Origin: Clostridiales bacterium
Lineage (GTDB): Bacteria > Bacillota > Peptococcia > Peptococcales > Peptococcaceae
Reading direction: 5' to 3'
Assembly (NCBI GenBank): GCA_003343815.1
Contig: QAKL01000016.1
Location: 1-10,716, forward strand
DNA: 10,716 nucleotides
Shown piece after piece: positions 1-6,556 of the stretch. Position 1 is the first letter of the stretch, and each line of letters opens with the position of its first letter. Both the position numbers and the translations under genes were made by a program. The notes under the pieces were generated by a model, which had not been told where the DNA came from, ran no database searches, and saw only the letters and a program-made list of their open reading frames with translations.

Positions 1-1843
1 CATCTGCCTTTATCGTGCCTGCGGTATCCGAAAATACGGTAATCTTGGACTGGCCTTTTTTCAAAAACTGCGCTGCATTATCAATCGGGTAATCCGCATT
101 GACATATGCTTTCGCACCGTTTGGTTTTGCAGTCACGACCGCGCTTTGAACATCAATATCGTAAGCGTTTGGATTACCAATCGCTGTGGCATTGCCGTTT
201 TTGTCTAAAACTTGCAAAGCTACTGTAGTCTCCTCGCCTGCTGTAGCCCTCACAGGTGCAAACTCCAGAGTGCTCGGGCGGTCTGCGATCGTTAATGTCG
301 TCTCGGCAGTGTAATTATTATTCACCACGACTTTGACCGTGACTTTTTCGCCGACGTAAGCTTTGTCGTTTGTAAAGGTAATGTTACCGTTTGCCGAATC
401 AAACGCCGCTACGCCGTCGCCCGTGTAGGAGAATTGCTTCATTGCGGCATTAGTCACTACTCCGTCTTTATCGACAACTTTCACTATACCATTCGGTGTT
501 TTCTCGCCGATAGGATAGGTATCCGCCGCATAGCTGATCAGTGCATGGTCAATCTCGCCAAATTGTGCGGCTCTTAAAACCGCTGTATCGCCCGCGCCTG
601 TATTGCGGTCGTATACTTTAATCGTATACTCGCCTGCCGCGTCTGGTGTAAATGAGATAAAGATACTGTCGCAAACATTTGTATTATAATTAAACTGCAA
701 CTCCTCATCTTCTAACAAAGAGTCCGCGGGAGCTTTAAATACGACAGCAGTAAAACGGTTATTCAGCATGTTGCATGTGTCGGTAGAGGGAACAATTTTG
801 TTACCCGCGGTGTCATACACCGATACCATCATAGCTACTGTTTCTTTATAATCCACAGGCAAAACCTTATCAGTCACACTGTCGATTTTTATTTGGGAAA
901 CAGCGCCCTCGCTAAACGCGAATTTATACTCTTGGCTCATACTACCGCACTCAACAGTAACGGTATAAGTACCGGCTTTATTGGCATAGACTTTGAAATC
1001 CACCTTACCTGTAGCAGAGGTGGTAGCCTCTTCTTTGCTTAAAGTAGCGCCGTTTTTGTCAACGGAAATAGTAACTTTTTCGCCGACTGCTTTACTGCCG
1101 CCTTTTAAGACCATAAGATTTACCTTATAATAATCCACGCCGTCATTGGCAACAGCGCCTATATATGTGTCATTTGCAGCAGCTAATGTATTTCCGTCAG
1201 CCGTAGTAACAACAGTATCGAAAGTAATTTCACTGCTTACTGCATTGAATTTACCTGTGCAGCCATTGCCAACCAAAGCAGTTTTGATGATTTCGTTGTC
1301 ACCGTTGTAAATTTGAGCAATGGTTTTACCATTAGCACCTTTTACAACATAAGCTTTCATGGTAACAGTACCAGCGGAAGCAGAATTAACTTTTACAGTG
1401 TACTCGCCGCCATCTTTACCACCAGCTAATACAAAGTAGCCTTTATGTGCGGTTGTTTCAGCGTCAGCAACTGCATTACCCGCTTTCTCAACAGTGATTG
1501 TATCACTGTCGGACAAAGAACCGCTTCTCTCAGCAAAAATAACTACTTGCTGATCAGCATCAACAGCTGTATCTAAATCCAAAATGAACTCTAAGTTGTT
1601 GTTAACTTTAGCAGAGGATTTGTCTACAGAGATGCTGGAACCGCTGGCTGAGGTATAAAGCGAAATGCCCTCGTCATCCACTGTCTCGCTGATAAGCGTA
1701 GTATTTGTCGCAGTATCAACTGTATTTTGCAAAAGCTCATCTGCCGCAGTATCCGCTGTTACTTCCTCTGCCCAGGCGCCAAGCGGCACAAGCGTCAAAA
1801 GCATCGTCACAATCAGCAAAATACTGCAAAATTTCTTTGACAT
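1..1843 (-). CDS. Secreted Ig-like-repeat surface protein (partial, C-terminus off the left edge)
   Basis: The frame stays open from the ATG at 1843 to the window edge, giving 614 residues with no stop. Residues 1-25 form a typical Sec signal peptide: basic MSKK, a hydrophobic core, and a likely signal peptidase I cut after AWA (25/26). The exported part is rich in beta strand, Thr, Val, Ala and Gly, and looks like stacked Ig-like (Big/invasin-type) domains. Strand signatures recur: GEYTVKV (about 146-152), GTYTVTV (about 291-297) and GEYTIKV (about 404-410). Linkers of the form VxDKNG/VYDTAGN occur near 261, 342 and 546. An AAGGAG site (1853-1858) sits 9 bases before the ATG and fixes the start. 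No sorting signal, SLH domain or stalk domain is visible, because the C-terminus is missing. An S-layer-type protein or adhesin is likely, but the exact role is unknown. The leader abuts a 277-bp segment bounded by inverted repeats, so expression is probably phase variable. Codon use changes near residue 305: Ala is mostly GCT before it, and GCG is frequent after it. Confidence 0.85.
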   Translation of the reverse strand, partial: MSKKFCSILLIVTMLLTLVPLGAWAEEVTADTAADELLQNTVDTATNTTLISETVDDEGISLYTSASGSSISVDKSSAKVNNNLEFILDLDTAVDADQQVVIFAERSGSLSDSDTITVEKAGNAVADAETTAHKGYFVLAGGKDGGEYTVKVNSASAGTVTMKAYVVKGANGKTIAQIYNGDNEIIKTALVGNGCTGKFNAVSSEITFDTVVTTADGNTLAAANDTYIGAVANDGVDYYKVNLMVLKGGSKAVGEKVTISVDKNGATLSKEEATTSATGKVDFKVYANKAGTYTVTVECGSMSQEYKFAFSEGAVSQIKIDSVTDKVLPVDYKETVAMMVSVYDTAGNKIVPSTDTCNMLNNRFTAVVFKAPADSLLEDEELQFNYNTNVCDSIFISFTPDAAGEYTIKVYDRNTGAGDTAVLRAAQFGEIDHALISYAADTYPIGEKTPNGIVKVVDKDGVVTNAAMKQFSYTGDGVAAFDSANGNITFTNDKAYVGEKVTVKVVVNNNYTAETTLTIADRPSTLEFAPVRATAGEETTVALQVLDKNGNATAIGNPNAYDIDVQSAVVTAKPNGAKAYVNADYPIDNAAQFLKKGQSKITVFSDTAGTIKAD

Positions 1844-1852
1844 ACTTCTTCT

Positions 1853-1858
1853 CTCCTT
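1853..1858 (-). promoter_or_regulatory. Ribosome binding site of the surface-protein gene
   Basis: AAGGAG on the minus strand lies 9 bases before the ATG at 1843. It is outside the inverted repeats, so it stays with the gene whichever way the segment is oriented. Inversion would therefore change transcription and not the start codon or ribosome site. Confidence 0.8.
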
Positions 1859-1885
1859 TTTTACTTTCCGCGTAATATTCCCCCT

Positions 1886-1911
1886 TACCACAAAATATTG
1901 ATTTTGTGGTA
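1886..1911 (+). repeat. Left inverted repeat of the invertible segment
   Basis: This 26-bp site has arms TACCACAAAAT and ATTTTGTGGTA (11 bp each, perfect complements) around an asymmetric centre ATTG. It is the exact reverse complement of the site at 2137-2162, and the match ends precisely at 26 bp. Two half-sites around a short asymmetric core is the form expected for a tyrosine recombinase crossover site. In an ON transcript it would form a stem-loop in the 5' leader. Confidence 0.88.
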
Positions 1912-1973
1912 AAGTAAAATTTGTTTGCTCCTTTGCTTAGCAAAATTATCGTTTTAACAGGCAAAAAGAACTT

Positions 1974-2003
1974 ATTTTCCCACGTAAACAAGCCGGCGGT
2001 CAA
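1974..2003 (-). promoter_or_regulatory. Possible weak leftward promoter in the present orientation
   Basis: On the minus strand TTGACC (1998-2003) is followed after 18 bases by GAAAAT (1974-1979), which matches four of six -10 positions. It could give basal transcription of the surface-protein gene in the OFF state. It overlaps the hairpin at 1990-2025, and the poor -10 makes it doubtful. Confidence 0.2.
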
Positions 2004-2025
2004 AAAATTTTTTCGCCTCCGGCTT
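1990..2025. terminator. Hairpin inside the invertible segment, possible insulator or terminator
   Basis: AAGCCGGCGG (1990-1999) pairs with CCTCCGGCTT (2016-2025) with one mismatch, around a loop containing A6T6. On the plus strand a run of seven T follows about ten bases later (2036-2042); on the minus strand no good T-run follows. It is the only GC-rich structure in the segment and lies upstream of the main promoter. It may stop transcripts passing through the segment or bind a protein; I cannot tell which. Confidence 0.4.
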
Positions 2026-2062
2026 AATTGCTGTCTTTTTTTGAAAAATTTTCTTCAATCTC

Positions 2063-2091
2063 TTGATCTTTCAAATGCTATGTGCTATAAT
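2063..2091 (+). promoter_or_regulatory. Outward-facing promoter inside the invertible segment
   Basis: The -35 is TTGATC (2063-2068) and the -10 is a perfect TATAAT (2086-2091), separated by 17 bases. A TGC directly before it makes an extended -10. Start of transcription is expected near 2098. It is the best sigma-A-type promoter in the segment. As shown it points right, antisense to the recombinase gene; after inversion it would point left at the surface-protein gene. An imperfect palindrome, TTGAA...TTCAA (2041-2058), lies just upstream of the -35 and could be a regulator site, which is unproven. Confidence 0.75.
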
Positions 2092-2136
2092 TTTAAACAA
2101 AATAATGCTTTCTTGTTAATATTTACTGCTCACGCA

Positions 2137-2162
2137 TACCACAAAATCAATATTTTGTGGTA
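2137..2162 (-). repeat. Right inverted repeat of the invertible segment
   Basis: This is the exact inverted copy of the left site: 11-bp arms TACCACAAAAT and ATTTTGTGGTA around CAAT on the plus strand. It ends 3 bases before the TAA codon of the recombinase gene (2166-2168). A recombinase gene directly next to its own site is common in self-contained inversion modules. Confidence 0.88.
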
Positions 2163-2165
2163 TTT

Positions 2166-3005
2166 TTATATGATGAGATTTAAGCGCTCGATTTGCCTAT
2201 AATGGGCGCTGGCTGATTCTTTCAGATATATTCTGGTCGTATCGATACTGGCGTGTCCCAAAAGATCCGCCAATTTCACAATATCGTGACTCATTTCATA
2301 AAAACTCACCGCGAAAAGATGCCGAAAATTGTGCGGAAATACTTTGCTTGGACTTACGCGCGCTTTCGTGCAAAGTTTTTTCATCTCCGCCCATATATTG
2401 GAGCGATCGACTGCGCGGCCGCTTTTTGTCACAAAAATACTGCCCGTGCAGATCCCCTGCAACGAAGCGTATTTTTTTAATGCCCGACACAGCTTCGGTG
2501 CCAAAAGCACCGTCCTCTCGCGGCCTTTGGCGCGCACAAGCACTGCTTTTTTTGCTAACGAAGCGACGGTGATAAATTTCAGCTCGCTTATCCTGATCCC
2601 CGTCGCCGCCAAAGTCTGCATGATGTAATAAAGCCGCGCGTTTTTCGCAGCCTGCGCGGTTTTTAACAAGCGCAAATACTCCATGCGCTTCAGCTCGCGC
2701 TCTTCATTGCGAAAGATTCTTTTATCCACTCGCAGACTTTTCACCCGCAGGTGTGCTAATTTCAGAAATGAAAGCAGACTGTTTACTGCCGTCAGGATCG
2801 AGTTGGCGGTCGTGAGGGCATAGCGCTCCTTGACATAGTCTTTAAAGTGCAAAATATTTTGCTTACTAAGCGGCGCACCCGCCAAAAAATGCTGCAGCTT
2901 GCGCACGTCGCGCAGATATTTTTCGATCGTGCCGCAAGATTTCTCTGCCAAAATTAATTGGCGGCGAAACATCGCGATTTGTTCATCGGTAAGTCGCTCA
3001 GACAT
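2166..3005 (-). CDS. Tyrosine recombinase/integrase (Xer-like), probable DNA invertase of the adjacent switch
   Basis: A 279-residue phage-integrase-family recombinase. Residues 1 to about 95 are the helical core-binding (SAM-like) domain; about 105-275 are the catalytic domain. All catalytic positions are visible: Arg138 in TGIRIS, Lys160 in the beta hairpin (AKGRERTV), His225 and Arg228 in HNFRH, His251 in LLGHASIDTT, and nucleophile Tyr260. The size fits XerC/D-like and phase-variation invertases, which lack the extra arm-binding domain of many phage integrases. The ATG at 3005 is chosen because AAGGAGG (3013-3019) sits 7 bases before it; a TTG at 3047 in the same frame would swallow that site. 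The gene ends 3 bp from a 26-bp inverted repeat whose partner flanks a promoter segment, so inversion of that segment is its likely job. Being a second chromosomal XerC/D is less likely given these sites. No convincing promoter of its own was seen. Confidence 0.92.
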   Translation of the reverse strand: MSERLTDEQIAMFRRQLILAEKSCGTIEKYLRDVRKLQHFLAGAPLSKQNILHFKDYVKERYALTTANSILTAVNSLLSFLKLAHLRVKSLRVDKRIFRNEERELKRMEYLRLLKTAQAAKNARLYYIMQTLAATGIRISELKFITVASLAKKAVLVRAKGRERTVLLAPKLCRALKKYASLQGICTGSIFVTKSGRAVDRSNIWAEMKKLCTKARVSPSKVFPHNFRHLFAVSFYEMSHDIVKLADLLGHASIDTTRIYLKESASAHYRQIERLNLII

Positions 3006-3012
3006 ATTGATA

Positions 3013-3019
3013 CCTCCTT
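3013..3019 (-). promoter_or_regulatory. Ribosome binding site that fixes the recombinase start
   Basis: AAGGAGG lies 7 bases before the ATG at 3005. It decides for this start over the in-frame TTG at 3047, because the TTG form would translate through this site and through the palindrome at 3021-3038. Confidence 0.85.
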
Positions 3020-3020
3020 G

Positions 3021-3038
3021 AAAAAAGTACACTTTTTT
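3021..3038. repeat. 18-bp perfect palindrome in the recombinase leader
   Basis: AAAAAAGT and ACTTTTTT (8 bp each) are perfect complements around a 2-base centre. It sits 1 base upstream of the recombinase ribosome site (3013-3019) and 7 bases past the hairpin at 3046-3078. It could be an operator for a dimeric repressor or a leader stem next to the ribosome site. It is AT-rich, so chance cannot be excluded. Confidence 0.4.
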
Positions 3039-3045
3039 GATATAC

Positions 3046-3078
3046 AAAAAGCGGATAGAATAATTCTATCCGCTTTTT
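3046..3078. terminator. Strong bidirectional terminator hairpin
   Basis: AAAAAGCGGATAGAA (3046-3060) and TTCTATCCGCTTTTT (3064-3078) are perfect 15-base complements around a TAA loop, with T5 at the 3' side in both directions. On the minus strand it lies 17 bases after the stop of the 1104-residue gene and should end that transcript. On the plus strand it could end antisense RNA coming from the promoter at 2063-2091. The recombinase gene begins 41 bases beyond it, so recombinase expression may depend on leak-through. Confidence 0.85.
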
Positions 3079-3095
3079 CTCGATTTCGCTATTTA

Positions 3096-6000
3096 TTATT
3101 TTTCCAAAAGATCGCTTTGCAAAGCTTTCACTTTGGCGCACAGTTCATTTTTTAATAATCTTTCGCCTAATTGCTCCGCTAATTTTTCCGTATTAATCTC
3201 GGCTAAATTTTGATAACCCAAATCTGTCAAAATTTCCGCCTGCGCAGGCGCAAATCCTAAATCATTAAGCGTATAAGCGTCCGTTTCAGCATTTTTTAAG
3301 CTTACACAAGCAGGCAACACGCTCGTATAATACACGCACTCGCCGTCAAACATCATTTTGTAGCGGCTGTATTTTTCCTCGCTCGTGAGCGCCTCATCCT
3401 CGGCGGTCAAAAGCTCTCCCGTCTTTAAATCTACCAAAAAATCGTTATACGCCTCGTCGTCCTCTTGGTAAAATGTCAGATGACATTTGCTAAAGAGCGA
3501 GTCGAAATAAAACTCTGCCTCTGCCTGCTCGAGCCATTTTTTATAAACCGCGCCGTACTTTTTCGCGACTGCACACTGATAAATACCGTCATCAAGCGTT
3601 TTTAAATCATAAAGCACATACTCCGCGCCAAAAGGCGTGATCTCCTCGTCCTGCAAAGTATCGCTGTAGCCTTTGAGCAGGACAAAGCTTGCGGCAAGAT
3701 CCGCCTCGGCAAAAGCACGCATTTTCTGCTCATAAATCATTCTGTACTCGCCGCGCTCATTTTTACTGTAAACGGCTGCGAAAAACTCATCTGCTAAATT
3801 AAGCGCTTTAGCTTTCGTCTCGCCGTTTGTTAAAGGCATTTTTGTGCAAACAATTTCATTTTTGTTTAAAATATCGGCATAAAGCGGCTCATCTTTAAGC
3901 GGCGCACATTTAAAGATCAGCTCGTCATTATCATAGTCGCACGCCAAGACAGCTTCTCTTAGGATATTGTGCAGTAAAATATGCGCGAATTTTAAACGCA
4001 CCCCATCTAAAAGCAAATCAAGCTCGGCATCGTCACTGAAATAATTCAGCGCGGAGGAAAGCGGCCGCAAATCGCAGGTAAATACGTCGTCCTCGGCTTG
4101 ATACTCCCATGCAAAGCGATCGCTTAAATTAAGCGTAATTTTATCTGTTGCAATATTTTTCAGGTATAACACCTCAGGCAGATTTTCCGCATAAATATGC
4201 CGCGCCAAGATTGTTTGCCACGTTTCTCCGTCCGTACTGTACATAATCGGCGCTAATTTTAAGGAGAAATCGAGTTTCTCCTGCTCGAGCGTAAAATTAA
4301 GCTCGCTCAAATTTTCCTTTAACTCAAAGCTGAATACGCCATGCTCGGTCTGCCGCGCTGCGTGATCGGTGTTTTTAAAGGTTTGCTTAGCGTCAAATTT
4401 AACTTTATACTCTTTACCCGCGCTAAGCGGCGCCCCGTCAGGATAGGAAACGTCTAAATTTTGACAATAAACGAAACTGTAGCTTTTTAAGCTACTGCTG
4501 TTGATAATATCCACACTGACACGATTGACTCTGCCGTCTTTAAAGGATGGCATCTCGCGCAAGTCAACCAGCACGATTTTTACGCCCTTGGAGTCCGGCT
4601 TTTCAAACTCCATGATTCGGCAAGAGCGCAGATTGTAGCGGCTCGAATTAATAATAATCGAAGAAGCATTGATTTTATTGACCTGCACGGTGATCGCCAG
4701 CACAGGCAGACTCCCATAAACAGGAAGCGCACGGCGGTTTTCGTCAAAGGCAGTCAGATTTGCTATTTTACCTCGCTCGTTCAATCCCTCGGTCAAATTA
4801 GCGGCTAAGGAACGCATTTCGTAATTATCAATCACGACTATTTCGCCCGCGGCGCAGTTCAAATCATAGCGCGCCAATTTACCTATATCACTTCTTTTGG
4901 TAATCGCAAAGGATTGGACGCTGATTTCTTTATTGGCGTAAGCATACATTTTGCCCAAAATGAGTTTAGCGCTGTAAACGCCCTCAGGCGTAAAGGTGCG
5001 AAGCTTTTCGCCCTTAAACAAAACCTCCCCTAATTTTTCCTCGCCTGCGTAAAGCTCGGCGCGGATACGCCCAAATAACTCATCTGAATTGAGCAAAAAC
5101 TGCGCACCTTCGCTTTTAATCCCGGAATAAGTCTCGCTTGAGGCGATTTCAAGCGTTTCTTTGCGTTTGATAGTTTTGATCTGCCAAGTGAGAGCTGCGC
5201 CCTTGTGTCCTAAGATGCTGTAAGCACCTAAATCCAGATAAAAGCTGTGTTCCTCACTATTTACTTTCAGTAAAACATTATCGTAGGCCTCTTTCGTCGG
5301 ACATAGAAACATCGCGCTAAACCGCCCCGAATCCTCCGCCCAAATTTTAAAGAGACATTTGATGCGTTCAGCAGTACAATTGGAAAGACTTTTCGTTTTA
5401 AGCGCTTCATCGATCATGATAAGCGCCTGCTTTGCTTTGATAAAGCTTGCTCGCTCATTGGCACATATCGCCGTAATCGCCGCCTCGCGCAGGATATATT
5501 TATCCTCTGCCTCACTTTTCGTGAGATAATCGACATTCTCGGCGCATTTTTGGCTAAGTCCCATCAAAAAGCAATGATATCTCTCGGCGTTATGATTAGC
5601 TAAATTTTCGTTTAAATCCTCGGCGTAATAATCCAGCAGCAGTTCAAACCACGCATTAGCGTAATAATCGCAAATAAACGCATGGAAGAAAATCGTATTC
5701 AACCGCTCATTTTTGCCGACGATATATTTATCATTTTTCTGCAAAGTGAAAATAAGCGTTTTTTCCAAGAAATTTTTGTATTCCTGATCAGCCTTTAATT
5801 TTACCTGCTCAAAAAACGCGCCCCAAAACTTACCTTTATAATATTTCTGCGCCGTTTTCACCATAAATGTCACGATTAAAAGATCGTTGCGATATTTTTC
5901 CTTGCTTTTCGCTAAATTTTTTAAAGTATCTTTGGTATATTCTAACAACAAATCATATTCCGCATCATTAATCGAAATATCGCCTATATAATAAACCAGC

Positions 6001-6410
6001 GGAAATTCTTTTGCTAATTTTTCCCGTAAATATGCCAATGTTTCACTTTCTAACATCACATTCGCGCAAGCTTGTTTTTTACTTTTCCCTTGCCAGCCTT
6101 TCGCCAAATCCTCGGCAAATTTTGCATATTCTTTGAGCATCTCTTGGACTTGCGTGCTTTCCTCACCAAAGGACTGCTTCATTTCCTTGCAGCTGCTCCA
6201 CAAAAAAATCATCTTTTGACATTCGCCCAAATCATGATCATTACTTAAAAAGTTATCTTTTGCGCCGCATTCATCCTGCAATGCGCATAAACGTCTCAAA
6301 AGCTTAACTCTCTTTTGACAGGTGGTAATATCCATGCCTTGCTTTTCTTGAAGCCAGCTCTGATAGATTTCAACACGCTTCATCTTTTCTTCGTAGGCAC
6401 AAGAGTTCAT
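3096..6410 (-). CDS. Large uncharacterised cytosolic protein, 1104 residues
   Basis: I do not recognise this protein. It has no signal peptide and no membrane segment. Residues 1 to about 380 look almost wholly helical and charged, with many Lys, Glu and Tyr. About 385-780 turn beta-rich (for example YLDLGAYSIL at 391-400 and VKIVLVDLREM at 610-620), suggesting several beta-sandwich domains. About 800-1030 are mixed alpha/beta and acidic. The last 55 residues (LNDLGFAPAQAEILTDLGY, then LAEINTEKLAEQLG) look like a helix-hairpin-helix or RpoA-C-terminal-like helical domain, which often binds DNA or protein. No nuclease, ATPase or protease motif was found. An AGGAG site (6419-6423) 8 bases before the ATG fixes the start. 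A clear promoter (6462-6490) and a terminator (3046-3078) make it a single-gene unit. A role as part of a host-defence or stress system is possible but is only a guess from its size and lone position. Confidence 0.85.
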   Translation of the reverse strand: MNSCAYEEKMKRVEIYQSWLQEKQGMDITTCQKRVKLLRRLCALQDECGAKDNFLSNDHDLGECQKMIFLWSSCKEMKQSFGEESTQVQEMLKEYAKFAEDLAKGWQGKSKKQACANVMLESETLAYLREKLAKEFPLVYYIGDISINDAEYDLLLEYTKDTLKNLAKSKEKYRNDLLIVTFMVKTAQKYYKGKFWGAFFEQVKLKADQEYKNFLEKTLIFTLQKNDKYIVGKNERLNTIFFHAFICDYYANAWFELLLDYYAEDLNENLANHNAERYHCFLMGLSQKCAENVDYLTKSEAEDKYILREAAITAICANERASFIKAKQALIMIDEALKTKSLSNCTAERIKCLFKIWAEDSGRFSAMFLCPTKEAYDNVLLKVNSEEHSFYLDLGAYSILGHKGAALTWQIKTIKRKETLEIASSETYSGIKSEGAQFLLNSDELFGRIRAELYAGEEKLGEVLFKGEKLRTFTPEGVYSAKLILGKMYAYANKEISVQSFAITKRSDIGKLARYDLNCAAGEIVVIDNYEMRSLAANLTEGLNERGKIANLTAFDENRRALPVYGSLPVLAITVQVNKINASSIIINSSRYNLRSCRIMEFEKPDSKGVKIVLVDLREMPSFKDGRVNRVSVDIINSSSLKSYSFVYCQNLDVSYPDGAPLSAGKEYKVKFDAKQTFKNTDHAARQTEHGVFSFELKENLSELNFTLEQEKLDFSLKLAPIMYSTDGETWQTILARHIYAENLPEVLYLKNIATDKITLNLSDRFAWEYQAEDDVFTCDLRPLSSALNYFSDDAELDLLLDGVRLKFAHILLHNILREAVLACDYDNDELIFKCAPLKDEPLYADILNKNEIVCTKMPLTNGETKAKALNLADEFFAAVYSKNERGEYRMIYEQKMRAFAEADLAASFVLLKGYSDTLQDEEITPFGAEYVLYDLKTLDDGIYQCAVAKKYGAVYKKWLEQAEAEFYFDSLFSKCHLTFYQEDDEAYNDFLVDLKTGELLTAEDEALTSEEKYSRYKMMFDGECVYYTSVLPACVSLKNAETDAYTLNDLGFAPAQAEILTDLGYQNLAEINTEKLAEQLGERLLKNELCAKVKALQSDLLEK

Positions 6411-6461
6411 TTTTACATCTCCTAAAAATAATATCCTAAAAGTTCATTTCGTCCGCTAAAT

Positions 6462-6490
6462 ATCATACTACATCTGTATTTGTTTTTCAA
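6462..6490 (-). promoter_or_regulatory. Sigma-A-type promoter of the 1104-residue gene
   Basis: On the minus strand TTGAAA (6485-6490) is followed after exactly 17 bases by TATGAT (6462-6467). Start of transcription is expected near 6455, giving a leader of about 45 nt. The gene is therefore likely transcribed apart from the miaA cluster. No hairpin terminator was seen between the miaA stop (6557) and this promoter, so some read-through from miaA is possible. Confidence 0.75.
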
Positions 6491-6556
6491 GTTATGTTGT
6501 TTTAGTATTTATGATGTTACATATTTTTCGCTATAATCCTATGCTAACCGATTTTT

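Larger units (their letters stand above)
1886..2162. other. Putative invertible promoter segment (phase-variation switch)
   Basis: This 277-bp segment is bounded by two 26-bp repeats in exact inverted orientation, with 225 bp between them. It is non-coding and AT-rich, contains one good outward promoter, and lies between a tyrosine recombinase gene (which ends 3 bp from the right repeat) and the leader of a surface-protein gene (whose ATG is 42 bp beyond the left repeat). This is the layout of known invertible promoters, such as the E. coli fim switch and those of Bacteroides and Clostridioides difficile surface genes. In the orientation shown the good promoter points right, so the surface gene is probably OFF. 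On inversion the -10 would fall at about 1957-1962 on the minus strand, the leader would be about 107 nt, and the surface gene would be ON. The repeats, promoter and gene layout are read directly; the flipping is inferred. Confidence 0.82.

Noticed and set aside
1945..1950. Minus-strand GATAAT as a -10 for the surface gene in the present orientation
   Set aside because: No acceptable -35 lies 16-19 bases upstream (AAGTTC and neighbours); the nearest TTG hexamer is only 8 bases away.
1737..2003. 88-codon minus-strand open frame crossing the left inverted repeat
   Set aside because: It overlaps the signal-peptide region of the surface gene in another frame and runs through the palindrome and promoter segment. 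Its protein has no recognisable feature, and inversion of the segment would break it.
1886..2162. Ends of an insertion sequence, attachment sites of an excised element, or a two-repeat CRISPR
   Set aside because: The segment has no transposase or coding content and no target duplication. Attachment sites for excision should be direct, and CRISPR repeats should be direct and spaced by about 30-40 bp; these are inverted and 225 bp apart.
1921..2202. 93-codon plus-strand open frame spanning the switch and the recombinase end
   Set aside because: It starts at a TTG codon, reads through the promoter and the right repeat, and yields an AT-driven Phe/Lys/Asn-rich sequence with no ribosome site.
3006..3047. 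Longer recombinase starting from TTG at 3047
   Set aside because: It would translate through the palindrome and a strong AAGGAGG site that is ideally placed for the ATG at 3005.
6509..6537. Rightward promoter-like TTATGA-17-TATAAT between miaA and the 1104-residue gene
   Set aside because: The -35 matches only three of six positions and it points antisense into miaA with no gene to serve. The AT-rich spacer makes a chance TATAAT likely.
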